Assembly: GCA_932521035.1 (NCBI GenBank)
Contig: OW051494.1
Location: forward strand, 10,402,001 to 10,466,000
Length of the DNA stretch: 64,000 bases
Source of the DNA: Oscheius dolichura
Lineage: Eukaryota > Nematoda > Chromadorea > Rhabditida > Rhabditidae
Reading direction: 5' to 3'
The number at the start of each line of letters is the position of its first letter. Position 1 is the stretch's first letter. A model generated the notes under the pieces. It was not told the origin of the DNA. It saw only the letters and a program-made list of their open reading frames with translations, and searched no databases. Below, in pieces: positions 34,701 through 49,700 of this stretch. A program made the position numbers and the translations under genes.

Positions 34701-37700
34701 AATATTGGACTGGAGAGAGTGGTGGGAGAGAAAAACAGAACTCTCTCTCTCTCTTGGTAAATAGACAAAGAACTTCCAGGGAGCCACAGTTAGACAGCCG
34801 GAGGGGGCGAAAAGCGGAAATGGGCGCAGTCAACCGCACATCCCATCAAAAAATGCCAGAGAAAAGGTCAAAGACTTCAGTCCGAGCCACCCACACTTTT
34901 GGCAACATGTCTGGAGTCGAGGGGGCTGTGAAATATGGGCATCGCCGTCTCCCTTGCCTCTCGGGAGCTGATTCTCGCGGGGGCAGAGAGAATTCAGGTT
35001 TCAAAACGTCTCGGGACGGGCGCATAATTTCATTCATCGCTCTCTCTCCTTCTCACTGCTTTATATGGAGATGAGGGAGGAGAAAACGTAATAAGGATGC
35101 GAACATTTTAGTGAAAAATTCGGAAAATTGGCGGAAAAAATGGTTTTTTTCGAGAAGAACCGTCTAACTGTCTAACTGTGGCTCTTTAGTCTAAATGGAA
35201 AAATGAGTAAATTTCCCGCTTTTTTCATCATTTTTTCTTCTCAAAATACTCATATAAATCAAATTTAAAGGTCTAAAACGTTCTAGACAGTCTAAATGTT
35301 TTGATTTAGACCCCGAAGGGAAGAACAAATGGCTCAAATTGTGGCCAAATGGTTGTGGCGCACCGATCTGACCGTTCTATTCCCAAAATCGAGGGTAACC
35401 GCCCATTTCTCGAGCTATTTTCTTTTTATACTTATTTTTCTTGAAGAAAGGAGCCTAACCACCGGAAATTATGTCATACCCTCCGGTTTTGGGGCTCAGA
35501 AAAGGAAAAAGCAGCTTAGAAAGACGTAAATGAGCCGAAATATAAATCGGGAAAATCGCCCCTTTTATCGTCACACCCACCTTCTTTAAACATCTTATCC
35601 ACGTGGGACCCGAGGCGGGAATCGGTCTCGAAAAAGTTGACGCAGCTCAATTTTTGAACCATCCGGAAGGCGTCGTCTTCCGAGACCTGGCGTTTGATTG
35701 CATAGTGATCATTTGACTCGTTATCCTGTAATTTTAATAGTTTTTGACCTAAAAAATATAAAAAATCACCTTGGTCCCGACGAGAATCATCGGCATGTCG
35801 GCGAGAGTACGGTACTTGGCCATAGCGTCGCGGTAGGCAGGCAGCTGTTGGAGGCTGCTCTTGTCGGTGGTCGAGTAGACGAAGAGAATAGCGTCAGCCC
35901 AGAGAGTGAACTGGAAAAAGAAGGACTGAGCCACAGTTAGACAGTGAAATCCAAGACGCAATCTATTTGTCTGTGTGTGCCCAGTGGAACAATTTGACCG
36001 CCTCGCCAACAAGCGGAGCCACAACAGTATCGGGTTCCAAATCCGGCCCATATGGCTGAACTGTGGCCTCCTCGCCGGACCCTTGACGGTGTCAAGTGTT
36101 TCAGCTGAACCGGAAAGGGTAACAGGGGTCAGGAGGGGGATCTTCTTATCTCTAGGGTGCGCCACAGTTAGACAGCTGGTTGTCTGCCGCACCCGTAAAA
36201 CCTCGGTAGCTGAATCTCTCTTTACTTTCCGTTGCCAAAATCCCTTGTCCGCATCCAGCCGAGATTTTACGGGTGCTGACGCGAGGAACTTGAAGCCACA
36301 GTTAGACAGCCGGCCGCCCAAACTGTGGTTCGGGACCTTTGGTCCCCCCAGAAATACAGTCAAAAAAAGCTCGCGGCCTGTCTATTTATCCTCTCTCCTT
36401 GTTCCTTTCCTTCTCAGCACCTTTCCATTTTTCTCAGGGGTTAACGGCACTTTACGGAGCTCTTGATATCACGGCCGACCGTTGGCTAGAGGCAGAGAGC
36501 CAGCACGGCTTACCTGTTCGATTTGATCCTCGTGTAGTTTATGGCCCTCGTCTCGGATTAGAAGCAGATGTGACTCGCCGTCGATGACCACTTCCTTTTT
36601 GAAACGACCGCCTGAAAATATAAATCATTAGGAGGAGGGAGGGGAAAAATTCAGGAAGGACAGCCGGCTGACCACGCCGAGGAGGTCAACTGCCAGCCAG
36701 AAAAAAAAGCTAATGAAAGGGTCTGGTAGGGCGGAAGAAAAAGTGCCTGATGGTCCAGGTGGCACCAGGAAGTCGTTGGGCTTACGGTAGGAGGGGAATT
36801 AGGGTCCTGGGGGAAAATACCCGCTATTACAGTAACCAGCACCCTTTAAAGGGAGGAAAAATGGCCCTAAAGAGCCTGAACAAGGCGTAAATCCGCGGCG
36901 GGACCCTTTTGGGTGCATCTGGCCCGCCCTGCCCCCTGCCACCCATACAGTCTCCTCCCCCATCGTTTAAATGAATTAATAAGGCCCTCCCTGTCAAAAA
37001 AGAACAGTTGCCAGGAGAAATAAAGGACCAGAAGGAGCAGGACAGGAGGTCATAAATGTGTGGCCGTCGTGGCCGAGGTGGTGGTGGCCCCCTCTCAATC
37101 TCCCTCCGAGGTCCAAATAATGGATGTCGGCCGGCAACTGTTCGCTTAACTAATGAAAGAAGGGCTCTTTGTCTATGGAAGAGAGAGGAGGAGAGTTTGA
37201 ACTTTTAGATAAAAAAAGGTGGGGAGATCCAGGTTAATGAGGAGGGAAATGTGGTGCCGAAGAGGGGGATCTACTGTCCGAAGGACGGAAAATGAGCTCC
37301 TTATTCAAATATCCCGGGCTGGAGGAAGTTTAGGCGGCTTTCACGATAATTTAAAGGTCTGGCACAAAATTTGAACTACAGTATTCCTGGAAAAGCGCCA
37401 TTTCCGTAAGCGCGCAATGTCAACATGCTCTAATGCCAAATTTTTTCGTTTTTGCTGATTTTTTACTGTCAAAGACTAAAACTGCGTTTCTTTTTCAAAT
37501 ATAGCAGTCTAGAGAAGCTTTTAGTGATATTTTAAGGCGGAATTTTGGGTTTAAACAAATAATCCGAGGTTTTGGCACCGCTTGAAGGCGCAGGATATGA
37601 AATGGTCCAGGCCGGCGACACCTCCCCTCCAAATCGAACCCTTTACAACCGCAGCGGATTACTCGATGTCTCCAGGATGTCGCCCCTCTTGTCCTTAGCC

Positions 37701-40700
37701 CCGCGTCCAAGTCTCAGGTTGTAAAATGGCCTCCTCGTGAGGCTCCTGACCGCCAAAAGGTCGGCTAGGACTAATGACTCAAAGAATTGCGAGAGGCCCG
37801 TCTTACGCCATCAAGGGTCCATTACAACAAAAAGGACACATTTGTGAGAGGTGAGGGCAGAGCTAATTGGTTATGCCAATGCGGAGGGAAATTCAAAAAA
37901 TTCGAAATTTATTACCTTCTGGACTCTCCTCGGCGCTGTACTGCCCAGTTAGGTAGCGATGGATTAGAGCAGTTTTACAGCTTCTCGCGGTGCCAACAAC
38001 TCCCTGAAAATGGAAGATTACGGTAATTAAAAGGACGGTAGACAAATTAGACCTTTAAAAGAGCAATTTGTATGGGCAAATGGCATAAAAAAGGGGGGAG
38101 CTGACCCGCCGCTCAGCTCCCGCCTAGATCTTGCCGCCATTCGCACAATTATCGCCAGGACAATCAGATATCTTTTTGTCCTGATGTTTTCTGCCTGGGA
38201 AAGGTAGGAGTGGACGGAAAGAAGAGGACCCGAATTCAAAAATCGGCCCAAATTCGTGGCTCCTTACGGTATTTACCCGGGAGATTGAGCGGGGGCTAAC
38301 ACCTCCTCCTCCCCTGTCGCTGGCCGTGTGACTCTTTGCTCATCGCTCGTAAAAGCTTATGCGCTGTTTGATTAGAAGATTTGGGTAATTTTACACACGC
38401 CTGGAGAGGGCACCGTTGACCACACGCGGGAAATTTTAATCTTTGGTTGGTTACTGTATTAGTAGCCCGGGAAAACAAGAATCAACTTCAAAACAGCGAA
38501 TTACACCCATTGACAGTTATTTCGTGGTGCGTCCGCACCCGTAAAATCTCGGCAGCTCGCCGGACTTGGATCTAGCGGCAGCAAAGTAAAGAAGCTCTGC
38601 GCTGCCGAGATTTTACGGGTGCAGCCGCATCTCAAAATGAACAGTATCCACCCTCCAAGACCTCCCATAAATTAGATAAGGTAGAAGTAAGACTCAAGGC
38701 CGCTAGGAGGGTAAAAACACGGCAAAAACAGCTCATAAATCCATTGGGGTCATCAGGGGAGGAGGTCAATAACAGAAGGGGAGGAGGAGGCTAGAGATAG
38801 TGGCATGACACTTGACTGTCCCCCTTGCCATATATTTCCTGGCCTGATCATCGATCACTGGGAAGGCTAATTGGTAGAGAAAGGAAGGGAGAGCAGTGGC
38901 AAATGTATCCCCTTGAACCAGGGAGGATATCAGAGGGAGGAACAATGGATAGGGGCTGGGCGGTAGCCGCCTTTGAAGTGGCCGCTATTTGAGCCGTTTT
39001 TGTCCATTTTTCATTGTTTTTTCACTAAAAATAGCTAATTTTTTGCTATTTTGCAGTCTTGTTAACGGATTAACAAGAAAATTTGGATTTAAAAAGTTCA
39101 AAAACGGTATAAAACCGGAAAAACCACTTTTGGAGCAAAACTGGTTCAAAATGGGAACCCCCGCCATTTCTTCCTATTTGAACGATTTTTCGAGGGGTTT
39201 AAAGATTTTTTAAGTGCTATTGCCTCCACGGAGCAGATGATCCATTAGTAGTGGATAAAAATTGGCCAGCTGGTCTCACTTGGATCGGGGCAGGCGACAC
39301 CCAAGCCGTTGGCGCCTTTGGCGGCTGACGGTCTCCTTTCTCCGGTCTAATGGACCGGAAAAGACGAGGAGATAGAGAAAGGGAAAGGGAGACCAGTTGA
39401 GCAACGGAGATAACACTTAGGCCGAAAGGGGTAGGGGTATCAGGAAATGGAGCGGGGGCCGCTCCTTTCTAGACAAAGACAAGGTGACAACGGGAGGAGG
39501 GGGAAGCGACGCCGGTGCCATTAATTAGACTCCACAGGGGCCTTGTTTTGTGCTTTTTAATAGAAAAATTTCTATTTTTAGGTAGAAAATGACGTCGGGA
39601 TTACGGTAAGCAATTTTTGTAGCTGGAGGGAAAATTCAAAGTGCTAAAGGACTAGAAGCAGCTGGTCTTGATTGACACGCCAATTAGCCTCTTAACAGAC
39701 TGCTCCTCTGCTATCTGCCCCCTTTAATTAAAGGACTAATTGCCTCCCGGACCTATAAACTATAGAGAGAATGGTCCGATAGCGATCTGGGCAAACTTTA
39801 TTTACGATCTCAGCTGCTGCTGCGTGTCCGCCCTTACGCAACGGCTTCTCTTGAGGGGCTCATGCTGTCCGGACAGGTGAGTTGCACCTGTCCCTAGCCC
39901 CCTTTAGTAGTTATTTATGAGAGAGAATAACATCGGGAAATGTCAGAGGGAGAGGCTAACACGACGGGAAGGGAGGAAATGAGCCAGTAATTACAGGCTG
40001 CTGTTTTGACGGTAGCCGGCAAGGTGATGGCGGTGGATGGCGGGGTGGCTGGGGGCATTTGAATTGGTGCCAAGGTGGGAGATCGAACCAGAATTTATGG
40101 AGCCACAGTTAGACAGCTATCGCAGCTGGTTCCCTAGGTTCTCTAAGCTGTGGTGGTTGGCTGTCTAACTGGTTTTTGTTGGGAGTGTAAAAAGAAGGAA
40201 AATAGGAATTCCCCCTTCGGAAGCCTTTTGAGAAAAAAGAAAAAGGTACAGGAGACATAAGTATGGCCCTCCACTGTCCAACTATGGCTGTTGGCTGCCG
40301 AGGTCACTATTTCCCCCCAGAGAAAGAGCCCTAGCTACCGTATTTGTTCAAACTATTGCGTCTTCCCCCTGTTGCGTTGTCCCCTAACCTTCCGCAACTT
40401 CTATTTGCCAAGCTGTCTCTTTTTTCATGATCTTCTCAGGACCCAAAGGATCAAGAGCCTTCAAGAGGAGCGATTGGGGTTGGAGAGATATCAGGAGACT
40501 TGATTTGACCCCCAACAATAACTTTCCAGAGGGGGATCTCTTGAGGATCAGGGATTAGAAAGCGCCACAGTTAGACAACAAGGCGCCACATTTAGACAGC
40601 CAGGGTGTTTATTATGGGTTAAACTGTCGATTAAAATGTGTAATACAGTAATAAACAAGCCCGGGGTCATATATCTATTGCCTTGGCTGCGTAACAGCCT

Positions 40701-43700
40701 AATGGCCCTGAGATTATGTCGTCTTGGATGTGACAGTTGCGCCATTCTCGACTTCTTCGAGACTACTGGGGGAGAGAGAGCGGGGAGACGGGATAGATAA
40801 GATCATCCTGGTAGAGACCAGGGGGCAATAGCAATTATCGCCACGGGGTGGCAACTTCTTGTGCTTGTTATAACACCTGGTTAGGGGGAGAAGATGCCGG
40901 GAGGTGGGGGGAAGGAGAGGACAGATGGGATAATCCTACCCTTGGCGCAGGTAGGACACCAAAAAGAACAAGGTTTAAAGGTCTAACAGGGCAAAAATTT
41001 GAATAATTCGGTTAGAAATACAAAAATTGAACCTTCCCATTGAATTTTGGACGGTTTACGGTAAAAATGGTTCAAAAGGGCGCGCGGGCAGGTTAAAGCC
41101 CCTTGGAAAGTCTAAAATTGGAATTTTCATGGGGTGTACGGTATTTCTAGTCAAAAGGAGGACTATTTTTAAGCTACTATAGTCAAAAAAATAGAGAGAA
41201 CCGCTTATATTTCCCATTGGGACCCAAAATTGGCGCGGCCGGGCAAAAGGGATTCAAAAGGTCGCACTAAAGGTTTCAGAGCTCTGGGAAATGGCAAAAT
41301 TTGAATTTCTTCGCTTTTCTATTATTTGTATAGTGTAAAGGACGGTATTTTGAATGGAATTGGAGTAAAAAGAACGGTGGGAAAAGAATTTCGATGCATT
41401 TCCTAGAGGTCTCTTTCTTTGGGTACCAAAAAGGGGAATAAATCTTCGAAATGGAGCGAAAAATTAGAAAATAAGGAGAGGATGTGGTCTTTCCGGGCAC
41501 CTCACACCATTTGGCAGTGGTCTCTTGAGTCTTCTAAGCCCCACAATTATGTACATTGGTGGAACAAAAGGCAGGTCGCGGCCTCTCCCACACCCACTTG
41601 GCACCCGCTGTTGTTTTTCACTTTTTCGAATGTATTTTGCTCTTTTCTTGTCATTTTAAAGGTTTAATTTCATTTTAATCAAGAAGGAAAAGACTTACCA
41701 GTCGGAGTTCCCGGATATTTCTGCTCAGAGTCCATTCATGGCTGTTCACGAAGGCATCTGGAAAATAATTGGGTTATAAAGGGAAAAAAGTTTTTTGCTA
41801 CAGTAACCCAGTTATTTTTACCATAAAATTCCATAGGAATACGGTAATCCGGTGGAAAATAACAGGATTACGGTAATTTCCCCCCTCTCGCGCCCTTTTC
41901 ACACGCTCAAGTGCTGTCACGCTCTTTGGCTCGGGATTTTTGGTCTCTAACCTGGCTAGATAGATCCCTGCACCCGTAAACTCTCGGCAAGACAAAGATA
42001 TAAAGGCGACACAGTTGTGTAACAGTTTTGAATAAAGGGGATCCTCCTGCCGAGACGTTACAGGTGCAGGGGATCGGGCTATCCAGGACCGAAACTCTAG
42101 CCTACAGTACCCCTTACATTTTGGATTTTTCTTCAATCTAGGCTGTCGGAATTGAACAACCCTCGGCTCCGGAACGGCGAAGCTTTGAATCCGTACAGGA
42201 CGCCGGTTACAATCCTCAAAAAGTATAGCGGCATCGGCACTCGGGGCCCGATTATAGGCTCGGAAACTCCGTGTCTGTGGGGTGGAAAAAGCCGGCACAT
42301 AGACATAATTCGGCTGGTAGGTCCTGCTCGTCGGGGCGACTGATGTTCCTCTCCTCTTTTTGGGGCTGTGCTCCCTGTTCGGCTCATACATGCTCTTCGA
42401 GAGGTCCTTCCGACTGCCTCTATTCCAGAGCTCCTTTAGGGCGCGGGACAGCCGACTGCGGCTCTTCTTCCTCTCGGAATAGTAACTCTGCCCCATCTGG
42501 TCAAATTCCGCCGGATCGTGGACTGTCATATTCATCCGATAGCTCATCGAACACCCGGAGGGGGTGGTATAGACACTCCGATTCAAATCGGGCAGCCAGA
42601 GCGAGGAGGACAACATCCCGTAGTCGTCGTAATCTAGCGAGGTATGCGTTCTAGCAAGGGGCATACTGTATTGGATTTTGGGGAGGGTCACCTCATATCT
42701 GGAAAGGAGAGGTCTTGAAGTGAAGAGGAGAGAAAGAGGGAAAAGGAATTCGAGGCGATTTCGGAAGGGCCACATTTAGACAGGCTACACGGCTGTCTAA
42801 CTGTGGCGAGCGAATACCTAATTGCCCGGTGTTAAAAACATTCTAGAGGTAAAAAAGATTGCTGAGATTGAATCAGAAGATATTTCTACCTCAAAATTTC
42901 GGGTTCAGAAGAATTATGGAGGTTTTGAGGAGAAGAAAGGGCGCGGAAGGCAAAACAAGGGTTTCGACTTTGAGCCACAGTTAGACAGCCACAGAAATTG
43001 AGTTAAGAATGGTAGAGAGAGAGAGAGAGAGAGAGGATAACTGTGACCTAGACCCAGTATCCCCAAAGAAAACAATAGCCTGCCGGAAGGAAGAACCGCC
43101 AGCCCTGGCACAACTTCCGGTCCACTAGACAAATATAATTATACCACATATGTTTGAATCAACTTTTGTCTCGTCTCTTTTATTCTCCTTTCATAGCCAA
43201 CAGAAAGTTGTTGTTTATTTCCCCAGACAAGGGAAGTATTGCATGTCAGAGCCAGAGCTTGATTGGCGGGTTGTTGGGCGTTCAAAATCGAGACAGAGAA
43301 ACATGAAACTGGGAGGGGAGGGGGGAAGAGAAGAGCGGGAGAGAAAATGGAGAGCAACCCATAAAAAGCAAAATTAGAGAGAGGAAGAGAAGCGCTTTAT
43401 GCGGTCCGGGGGGAGCCACGGGGCGGCTGGCTGGCGGCATATTTCTCCGGTTTAATAGCGGCCATTTCTATGATAATTAGGCCATATTGGGACTTTTAAA
43501 GTCGAAAATCGTAAAGAAAACTAGGAGAAGGACAAAAAAAATGTGAGATTAAAACCACCAGGAATGGTCAAAATCGCTCTAGTCTGCTTAGCGAAAAACA
43601 GGTAATTATGGTCATTTTTCCGAGAATTTCAAGGGAAATGGAGCAAAACCCCATAACAATCCAACAAAAATTCGGAAGCACGGCCAGAAATAGGTAGAAA

Positions 43701-46700
43701 ACGACTCTGATATCGCTCCAGGACCCTCCAGGAAAGAATGTGAGGTCTCATAAGGGAATTCCGGGGAAAAATAGACCAAAAACGGGGGGAAAACGGCCTG
43801 GAGATAGTGAAAACCTCCCCTTCCTCGGGAGAACTAACATAACTACGGAAATATTATGCCAAGTGAAGTCAATCAAGTCCTAGTTGACGGCCGGCCTGCG
43901 TCGCTCAGTTAGAGTCGGGTGCGTAAAAAGGAACGCATTGGTTTGTCCCCTCCCCAGCCGGCGGGGGAGACGCCAGTAAGGCTATAGCCTGAGGCAAAAC
44001 GGGGCAGAAGAGACCCCAGTCGGCCGGCCAGCAGTGACTCATCGAAAGCACATTCTCGGACGCTGAACTATAATGAAAAGAGGCGCCAATGAGCCATTGG
44101 CCGGGGGTTTGGGTCCCCCTCTCTCGGAGCCAGCTTGACTCCTCATTTCATTTCATTCATTACCACGAGGGGGGGGGGGGGGGGGGGGGGGGGGGAAAGG
44201 GCAGAGGGTTCTACGATTTTGGGAACGACTGTTTTGTGTTTTTTGAGGGGAAAATTAACTGGAAGACCTTTTGCTGTCTAAGAGTGGCTTTGTTCCACTT
44301 TTTACAGTCTAAAACCATAGTTAGACAGTAGTATCCATAAAATTTGACCCTATTATCTTTTAGAAGCTCTTAAATCCTGGGAAAGCTATTAAAATCGCCA
44401 ATTTTCCCACTGAAAACGGCCCGGCTCGGAATTTAGCTCCCCGCGCCCGCGCCCGCACCCGTAAAATCTCGGCAACTAAAACACCAGTAAAAGCTGAATA
44501 AAACGCTCCAGCTGCCGAGATTGTACGGGTGCGGTGCCAGGAATCCCAGAAAAGGTGTCTAGAAGGCTAGTCTCCCACACCCTTGTGAGAAATGCTCTTT
44601 CCAAATGGAACAAATTGACCTGAAGCCTGCCGAGCTTGTGAAATTTGTCTTCTCTCGCCTAATTGAGCAGCCATTTCGCAATTTTCAGGGGGAATTTATG
44701 GAGAGCAGAGGGAAATCTACTGGGAGAGAGAAAAACAAGGCTGCTCAGCTAGATTTCGAAAGTTTAAGAAAAAAACCACAGTTAGACAGCCAGCTGTTGC
44801 AGCTGGACAATAACCACCGCCCAATGGTCAAGAGAACATCTGGAGAGAGAATTTTATTGTCAATTTAAGTGGTCTTTCGCTGTCTAATTGTGGCTTGATT
44901 GAAAAGAAAAAAGAAACAGGAAGGAACGGAAGGGGAAGAGGCAAAATCCCGACCCGGGACAGGGAGAGAGAGACAAGATTGTGTCACTTGATATGAAGGG
45001 TGGTCTCTGGGAAGGAAGGGGCGAGACGACTCGAGTAGATAAATAGATATAGGGAGTTAGATGTCAGCTGGAGACAAGATAAGATGCACTCTGAGAGGGG
45101 CCATTTGCGCAATATTGAGAGGATTGACTGGGAGGATAGAGAGCGAGTGGAGAGGAGATGGACCCCCTAATTTACATGGGGGCTTTATGGCAAGGTCAAA
45201 AGGCGGCGGAGGGGGAAGAAATTGAGACCAAGACATGCCTAGGTTGTTTAGATTGGTCGGCTGTCTACCTGTGGCTATCTAAATCCTCCAACGGGATAAA
45301 AAGAGCCCTCAGAATGGCTGGTTCCTCGTCAATTTAACTGCAGAGCTCTGACTTTAGGCTGCCTAGTAGCCCTATAATGGATGCTTTGGCTGCCTAAAAG
45401 TCTAACTGTGGCTGTTTAGCCGTTTCGAGGTCGAGCTATGGTTATTTGTTTGAGAAAAAGTCAAGAGCGGTCGTTCAAAGCGGCAGATGGCCATTTTCAA
45501 GGTTGCTTTTGATCAAAAATGTCCAAATCTGACTTTTTCAGTTTGCTGGCTGTCTAACTGTGGCTCTGCCGCTGTCCAGCTGTCTAGTTGTGGCTCTTCG
45601 AAAAAGTCGAACTTTTTTCGTTGAAAATGGTTAAACCGGTCTCTCAAAGCGGCTGATTACCATACCCGTGACAGTTCACAGCCGGTGGAACATAAGCGCC
45701 CCCCAGCAGGGGGTGGCGACCAGAAGGAGGAAGGAAATTAGAAATATAAACAGTCACCCCTGCTCCGAGCAGAAGGCTCTAAACAATTTCAACCTAGGCC
45801 AACCAGTGGCCAAAAGGAAGAGGAATGTAATAACAAATAATATGGAGAGTGAGGAGGCAATTACTGTAATCCTCGCCGGTCGGCGGCAAAAGCATCAAGT
45901 ACAAAAGTGGTAGAGGCGGATTAGGGTATTACACTCTGAGGATTGGGTCCCTCTAAAGAGGAGGAGGAGGAGGATGTCGCAACTGCCACTTGAACACAAG
46001 AAGTGGAGAATAGATAGAAGAGAGGCGAAAAAAGGAGTGGGCACGTCATTCTAGCGGCTTAGCGACCCCAACGGACAGTTTTAGCGGTCTAGCTGTCTAA
46101 CTGTGGCTCTTTAGCTTTCCACAAATCTAATTGTATTCCTCAAAGGGAAAGAAATGAGGGGAAAGTCAAATAAACCAGCTTATACCCACATTACCCCGAA
46201 ATCAAGGGTTTAGAATCAAAAATGGCTCTTTTCAACCTTTTCTACTGTTTGGCTGTCTAACTGTCTAGTTGTGGCTGTTTTGCTGTCTAAAAGTGGTCTA
46301 TTTGCCGTTTTCGGTTGAAATTAAGGCCACTGAGAGAGGATTTCAGAGACAATTCCCAGTTCCCGGGCTAAATTTCAACAACAGTAGGGCATAATTTTCA
46401 AAAGCGGCGCTCTTTCCTGGCTGGTTTGAAAGTAATAAAAGTCATCATCGGCAGCGACAGAGGCCCTTTAGTCAGTCGCCGGTGGGCCGTTCGTTCGTTT
46501 CCCGCCGCCGCTGTTAGCAACTTCTGTCATCTCTCTTATGATGAAGTACCGCTGTTTTTAAAAATAAGAGACCACCCAGGGCAGCTGCCTACTGTTTACA
46601 AGAGAGAAGAGGAGGACAAGTTGAAACCGCAACAACTGGTCATACGGGGGCAGGTTGCCCTCATATCGAGTATCCCTCGGGAAAGAGGATTACACAAGAA

Positions 46701-49700
46701 TTTAGGGGAATAGGAATAGGCGGTAAACATAATTTTAAAAACTCGTTCCGGTGTTTACAGGAGGAGTCAAAAAGGACAAGGAGGGTGAGTAGGCCCCCCA
46801 GGGCAGGGATGACTTCTCCATGAGACAGCCCGGCTGGGAAATGACCCTCTCCTTCTCTATATTCAGGACAGGCACAAAAAATTTTCAAAAACAAAAACGG
46901 ATTTGAATGAGTATCACACGGCTACGCAGCCAAATTACCCATTTGGAGAGACTGGGGAGAGTAATAATTCTCGGGAATGGGCGCCATAACTTTGGGTGCA
47001 GAGCCCGCCCTTCTTCTATAGAATAGGGTCTCATGAAGAAATTCAAATACGAGAAGAAGTGGGTCAAAAAGGTGTGGACATCAACACCAAAAGTGTGTGG
47101 GATGAGATGAGAAGAAAAGAGCCGGCCGACGAGCTTAGCAGCTCTAGGCGAGACTTGGAGAGGGTCAGCGGTGTCGAGTTGCACTCTCCCCCTCCCGACT
47201 GTCCCCCTCCCTCTGCCTCGTGTCTTTAATCTTATTTAAAGGCGCCAAGTGGGTCATTTGAGATGATGAAGACGATTAGTTTTTAAGGAGAGAACAAAGA
47301 GACGCGTAAAACAGTCGTTTGGAAAGATGAGGGCGCCACAGTTAGACAGCCAAGAGAGCCGGCTGGCGCGTTTGACCCGCGGATTCAAACAATTATAAGT
47401 AAGAAAAAAGACAGCTAATAAGCCACAGTTAGACAACTAGACGGTCAAAACCGCCTCCTGAGGAAAAAATGATCATCGGTCATATCAACGCGCCCTGTAA
47501 GTGGAACCGGGAGCTTGCCTGTGGCCTTATAGCCTTTTTTTATCTGGTAAGGGCACACGTTTGAAACGGAGAGGGCGCAAGCCACAGTTGGACATTTTTT
47601 AGCCACAGTTAGACAGCTAGACAGCGAAACAGTCGATTGGTAGCAAAAAGGACCTTTTCGGCGCCTTTAGAGGGCTGCCAAGGGTTTCAGAGCTGCTGTA
47701 TGAACCAGCAGCCAGCCAGAAGAGAATGGCTGGTATTTGCTACTTTCTGTAGAAGGCAAAGGTTTTGTTTTGAATAGAAAGGGCTGTTTCTCTTGATTGA
47801 AAGGGCGCCAAAGGCTGCAGCTATTCATCAGGGGGAATACCAACAAGAGCAGGAGAGGCCTTCTGTTCTGATTTCTTCTTTTTCTATTCTTCTATTGTGG
47901 GGACAGGGAAAGGAAAGGAAGAAAGATTCGAATGGCACTTGGGCACGGAATGCCGGGGGATGGCACCTGCTGCAACATGTACCGCAATTTGGGTGGCAGA
48001 TAATGGGAGGTCGCTCAATGTCGGCATCATTCGAGAGAGAAGCGACAGCCTCCTGGACCGGACACGGACGGAGGAGGAGGATTACGAGCAGTGATCATTG
48101 GAGGGAGGGGAGAAATTAGACAGGCGAGAGGGGTGGCTAACACCGGGAAGACGGCCGGGAGGGAGAGCGGGACAGCTGGCAGGGCACGTTTGAAAATCCG
48201 TGTGAAATTGAGAGAAGGAAGCAAAAAGAGACAGCTAGAGCGAACGGCAGGGGCTATGACATGACAGGCTGTCGAACTGTGGCATGCAAGCTGTCTAACT
48301 GCGGTTTTTGGCATTTTCTAGGCAAAAAAGAAGGAGAGGGCCTTGTGCCACAGTTAAACAGCGAGAAACGCCACAGGGCTACAGTTATGACGGTCAGCTG
48401 TCTAACTGTGGCTTTTTGCAGTCTAATTGTAGCTATATTTTACCAGAAAATGATATATGGCAAATAAAGCTGTATAACTGTGGCGTTTAGCTGTCTAATC
48501 GTGGCTCACTTGCTATCTAACTGTGGTTTTATCCATTCTCTACCGAAAAATCTCAAAAAATTGGAAAGTAGCCGTTTCTGACCCTTTCCCGACCCCACTT
48601 GAACCGATTACCCGCTCTCGAAATTGATTTGAGCCCCTCTAATTACCGTAATCCCCCTCTTCTCTTCTACTGTAACCCGGGGATCACTTACATAACAATC
48701 AGCTGCCTCTCTCAGGGATTTTGCCCTTTCCCTGTTCAAAAAACGCGGCTTTACGTCATTGACAGCTCTCGCTTTTTTTTCCTTCTGCGTTCAGAGCGAA
48801 ACACCTGGTTGTCTTTTGGTCCTGTCACAGCTGGGGCCACGGGAAGACACATGTGTTCTCGACCGACCGCGTGTGTTAGCATAATTAGACAGGTAGGCTG
48901 GAAGGAGGAAGAGAGGAAATGATTGATAGCCTGTCATTTACCGACAAGAACGATCAAAAGCCGACAAAAAACTAGAGGGAAGTCCTTGCCCCCGCACCCG
49001 TACCGTCTCGGCAGTTGGCGGGATAGGAGCGCGGCAAAAGACCGGTGAGCTGCCGAGATTTTACGGGTGCGGGCGCACGTAAACTCTTGGGAAAATGGGC
49101 CATTTTTGCTCATTTTCCCATCATTTTGATGGATTTATTGGTTTTTTAAAGACAATTATTATGACTTTAGCTATCTAACTGTGGTCTATTTTAGCTGAAA
49201 ATGTAGAAAAAAGAAGAGCAACAGTTAGACAGCTGCGGCAGAGGGGCATCTGTTTCCTGCCTGTAATTCATCCAATTCATGTCAATTGGATTATTTGTTC
49301 AGGAGTAGATGTTTTCCCAGCTGACTATTTCGCCCCCAGAAAAATTACAGGACAAAAATATAGCCACAGTGGGAAGAGACACAGTTCACACTCCCAAGTT
49401 TTAGAAGGCGGAGAGATGGTATTTGAATTGACCTGAGAGAAAAGAAGGCGCGTAACCTCACAGGTGCGTTGGGGGTAATACGAACTATAAACAGAAACGG
49501 CCCCGGGAGGGGACAAACACACAGAGAGATAACTATTATTTGCGGGATATGCTCTGAGCCGGGTGGGGTACCGACTGGAGGGGATTATTTTCGGGAGGGA
49601 GGCGAGAGGCGCGAAGCAGTTGACAAACGCGCGAAAAGTAACATCTACCAGCTGATTTGAGGTGTTTAAATGGGAAAAATTGGAGAAAATGAAGCTTTTA

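Noticed and set aside
35749-36363. 204-aa minus-strand frame
   Set aside because: Only its last part (35910-35770) is a true AGAP exon. The rest is intron containing a family A foldback and family C words.
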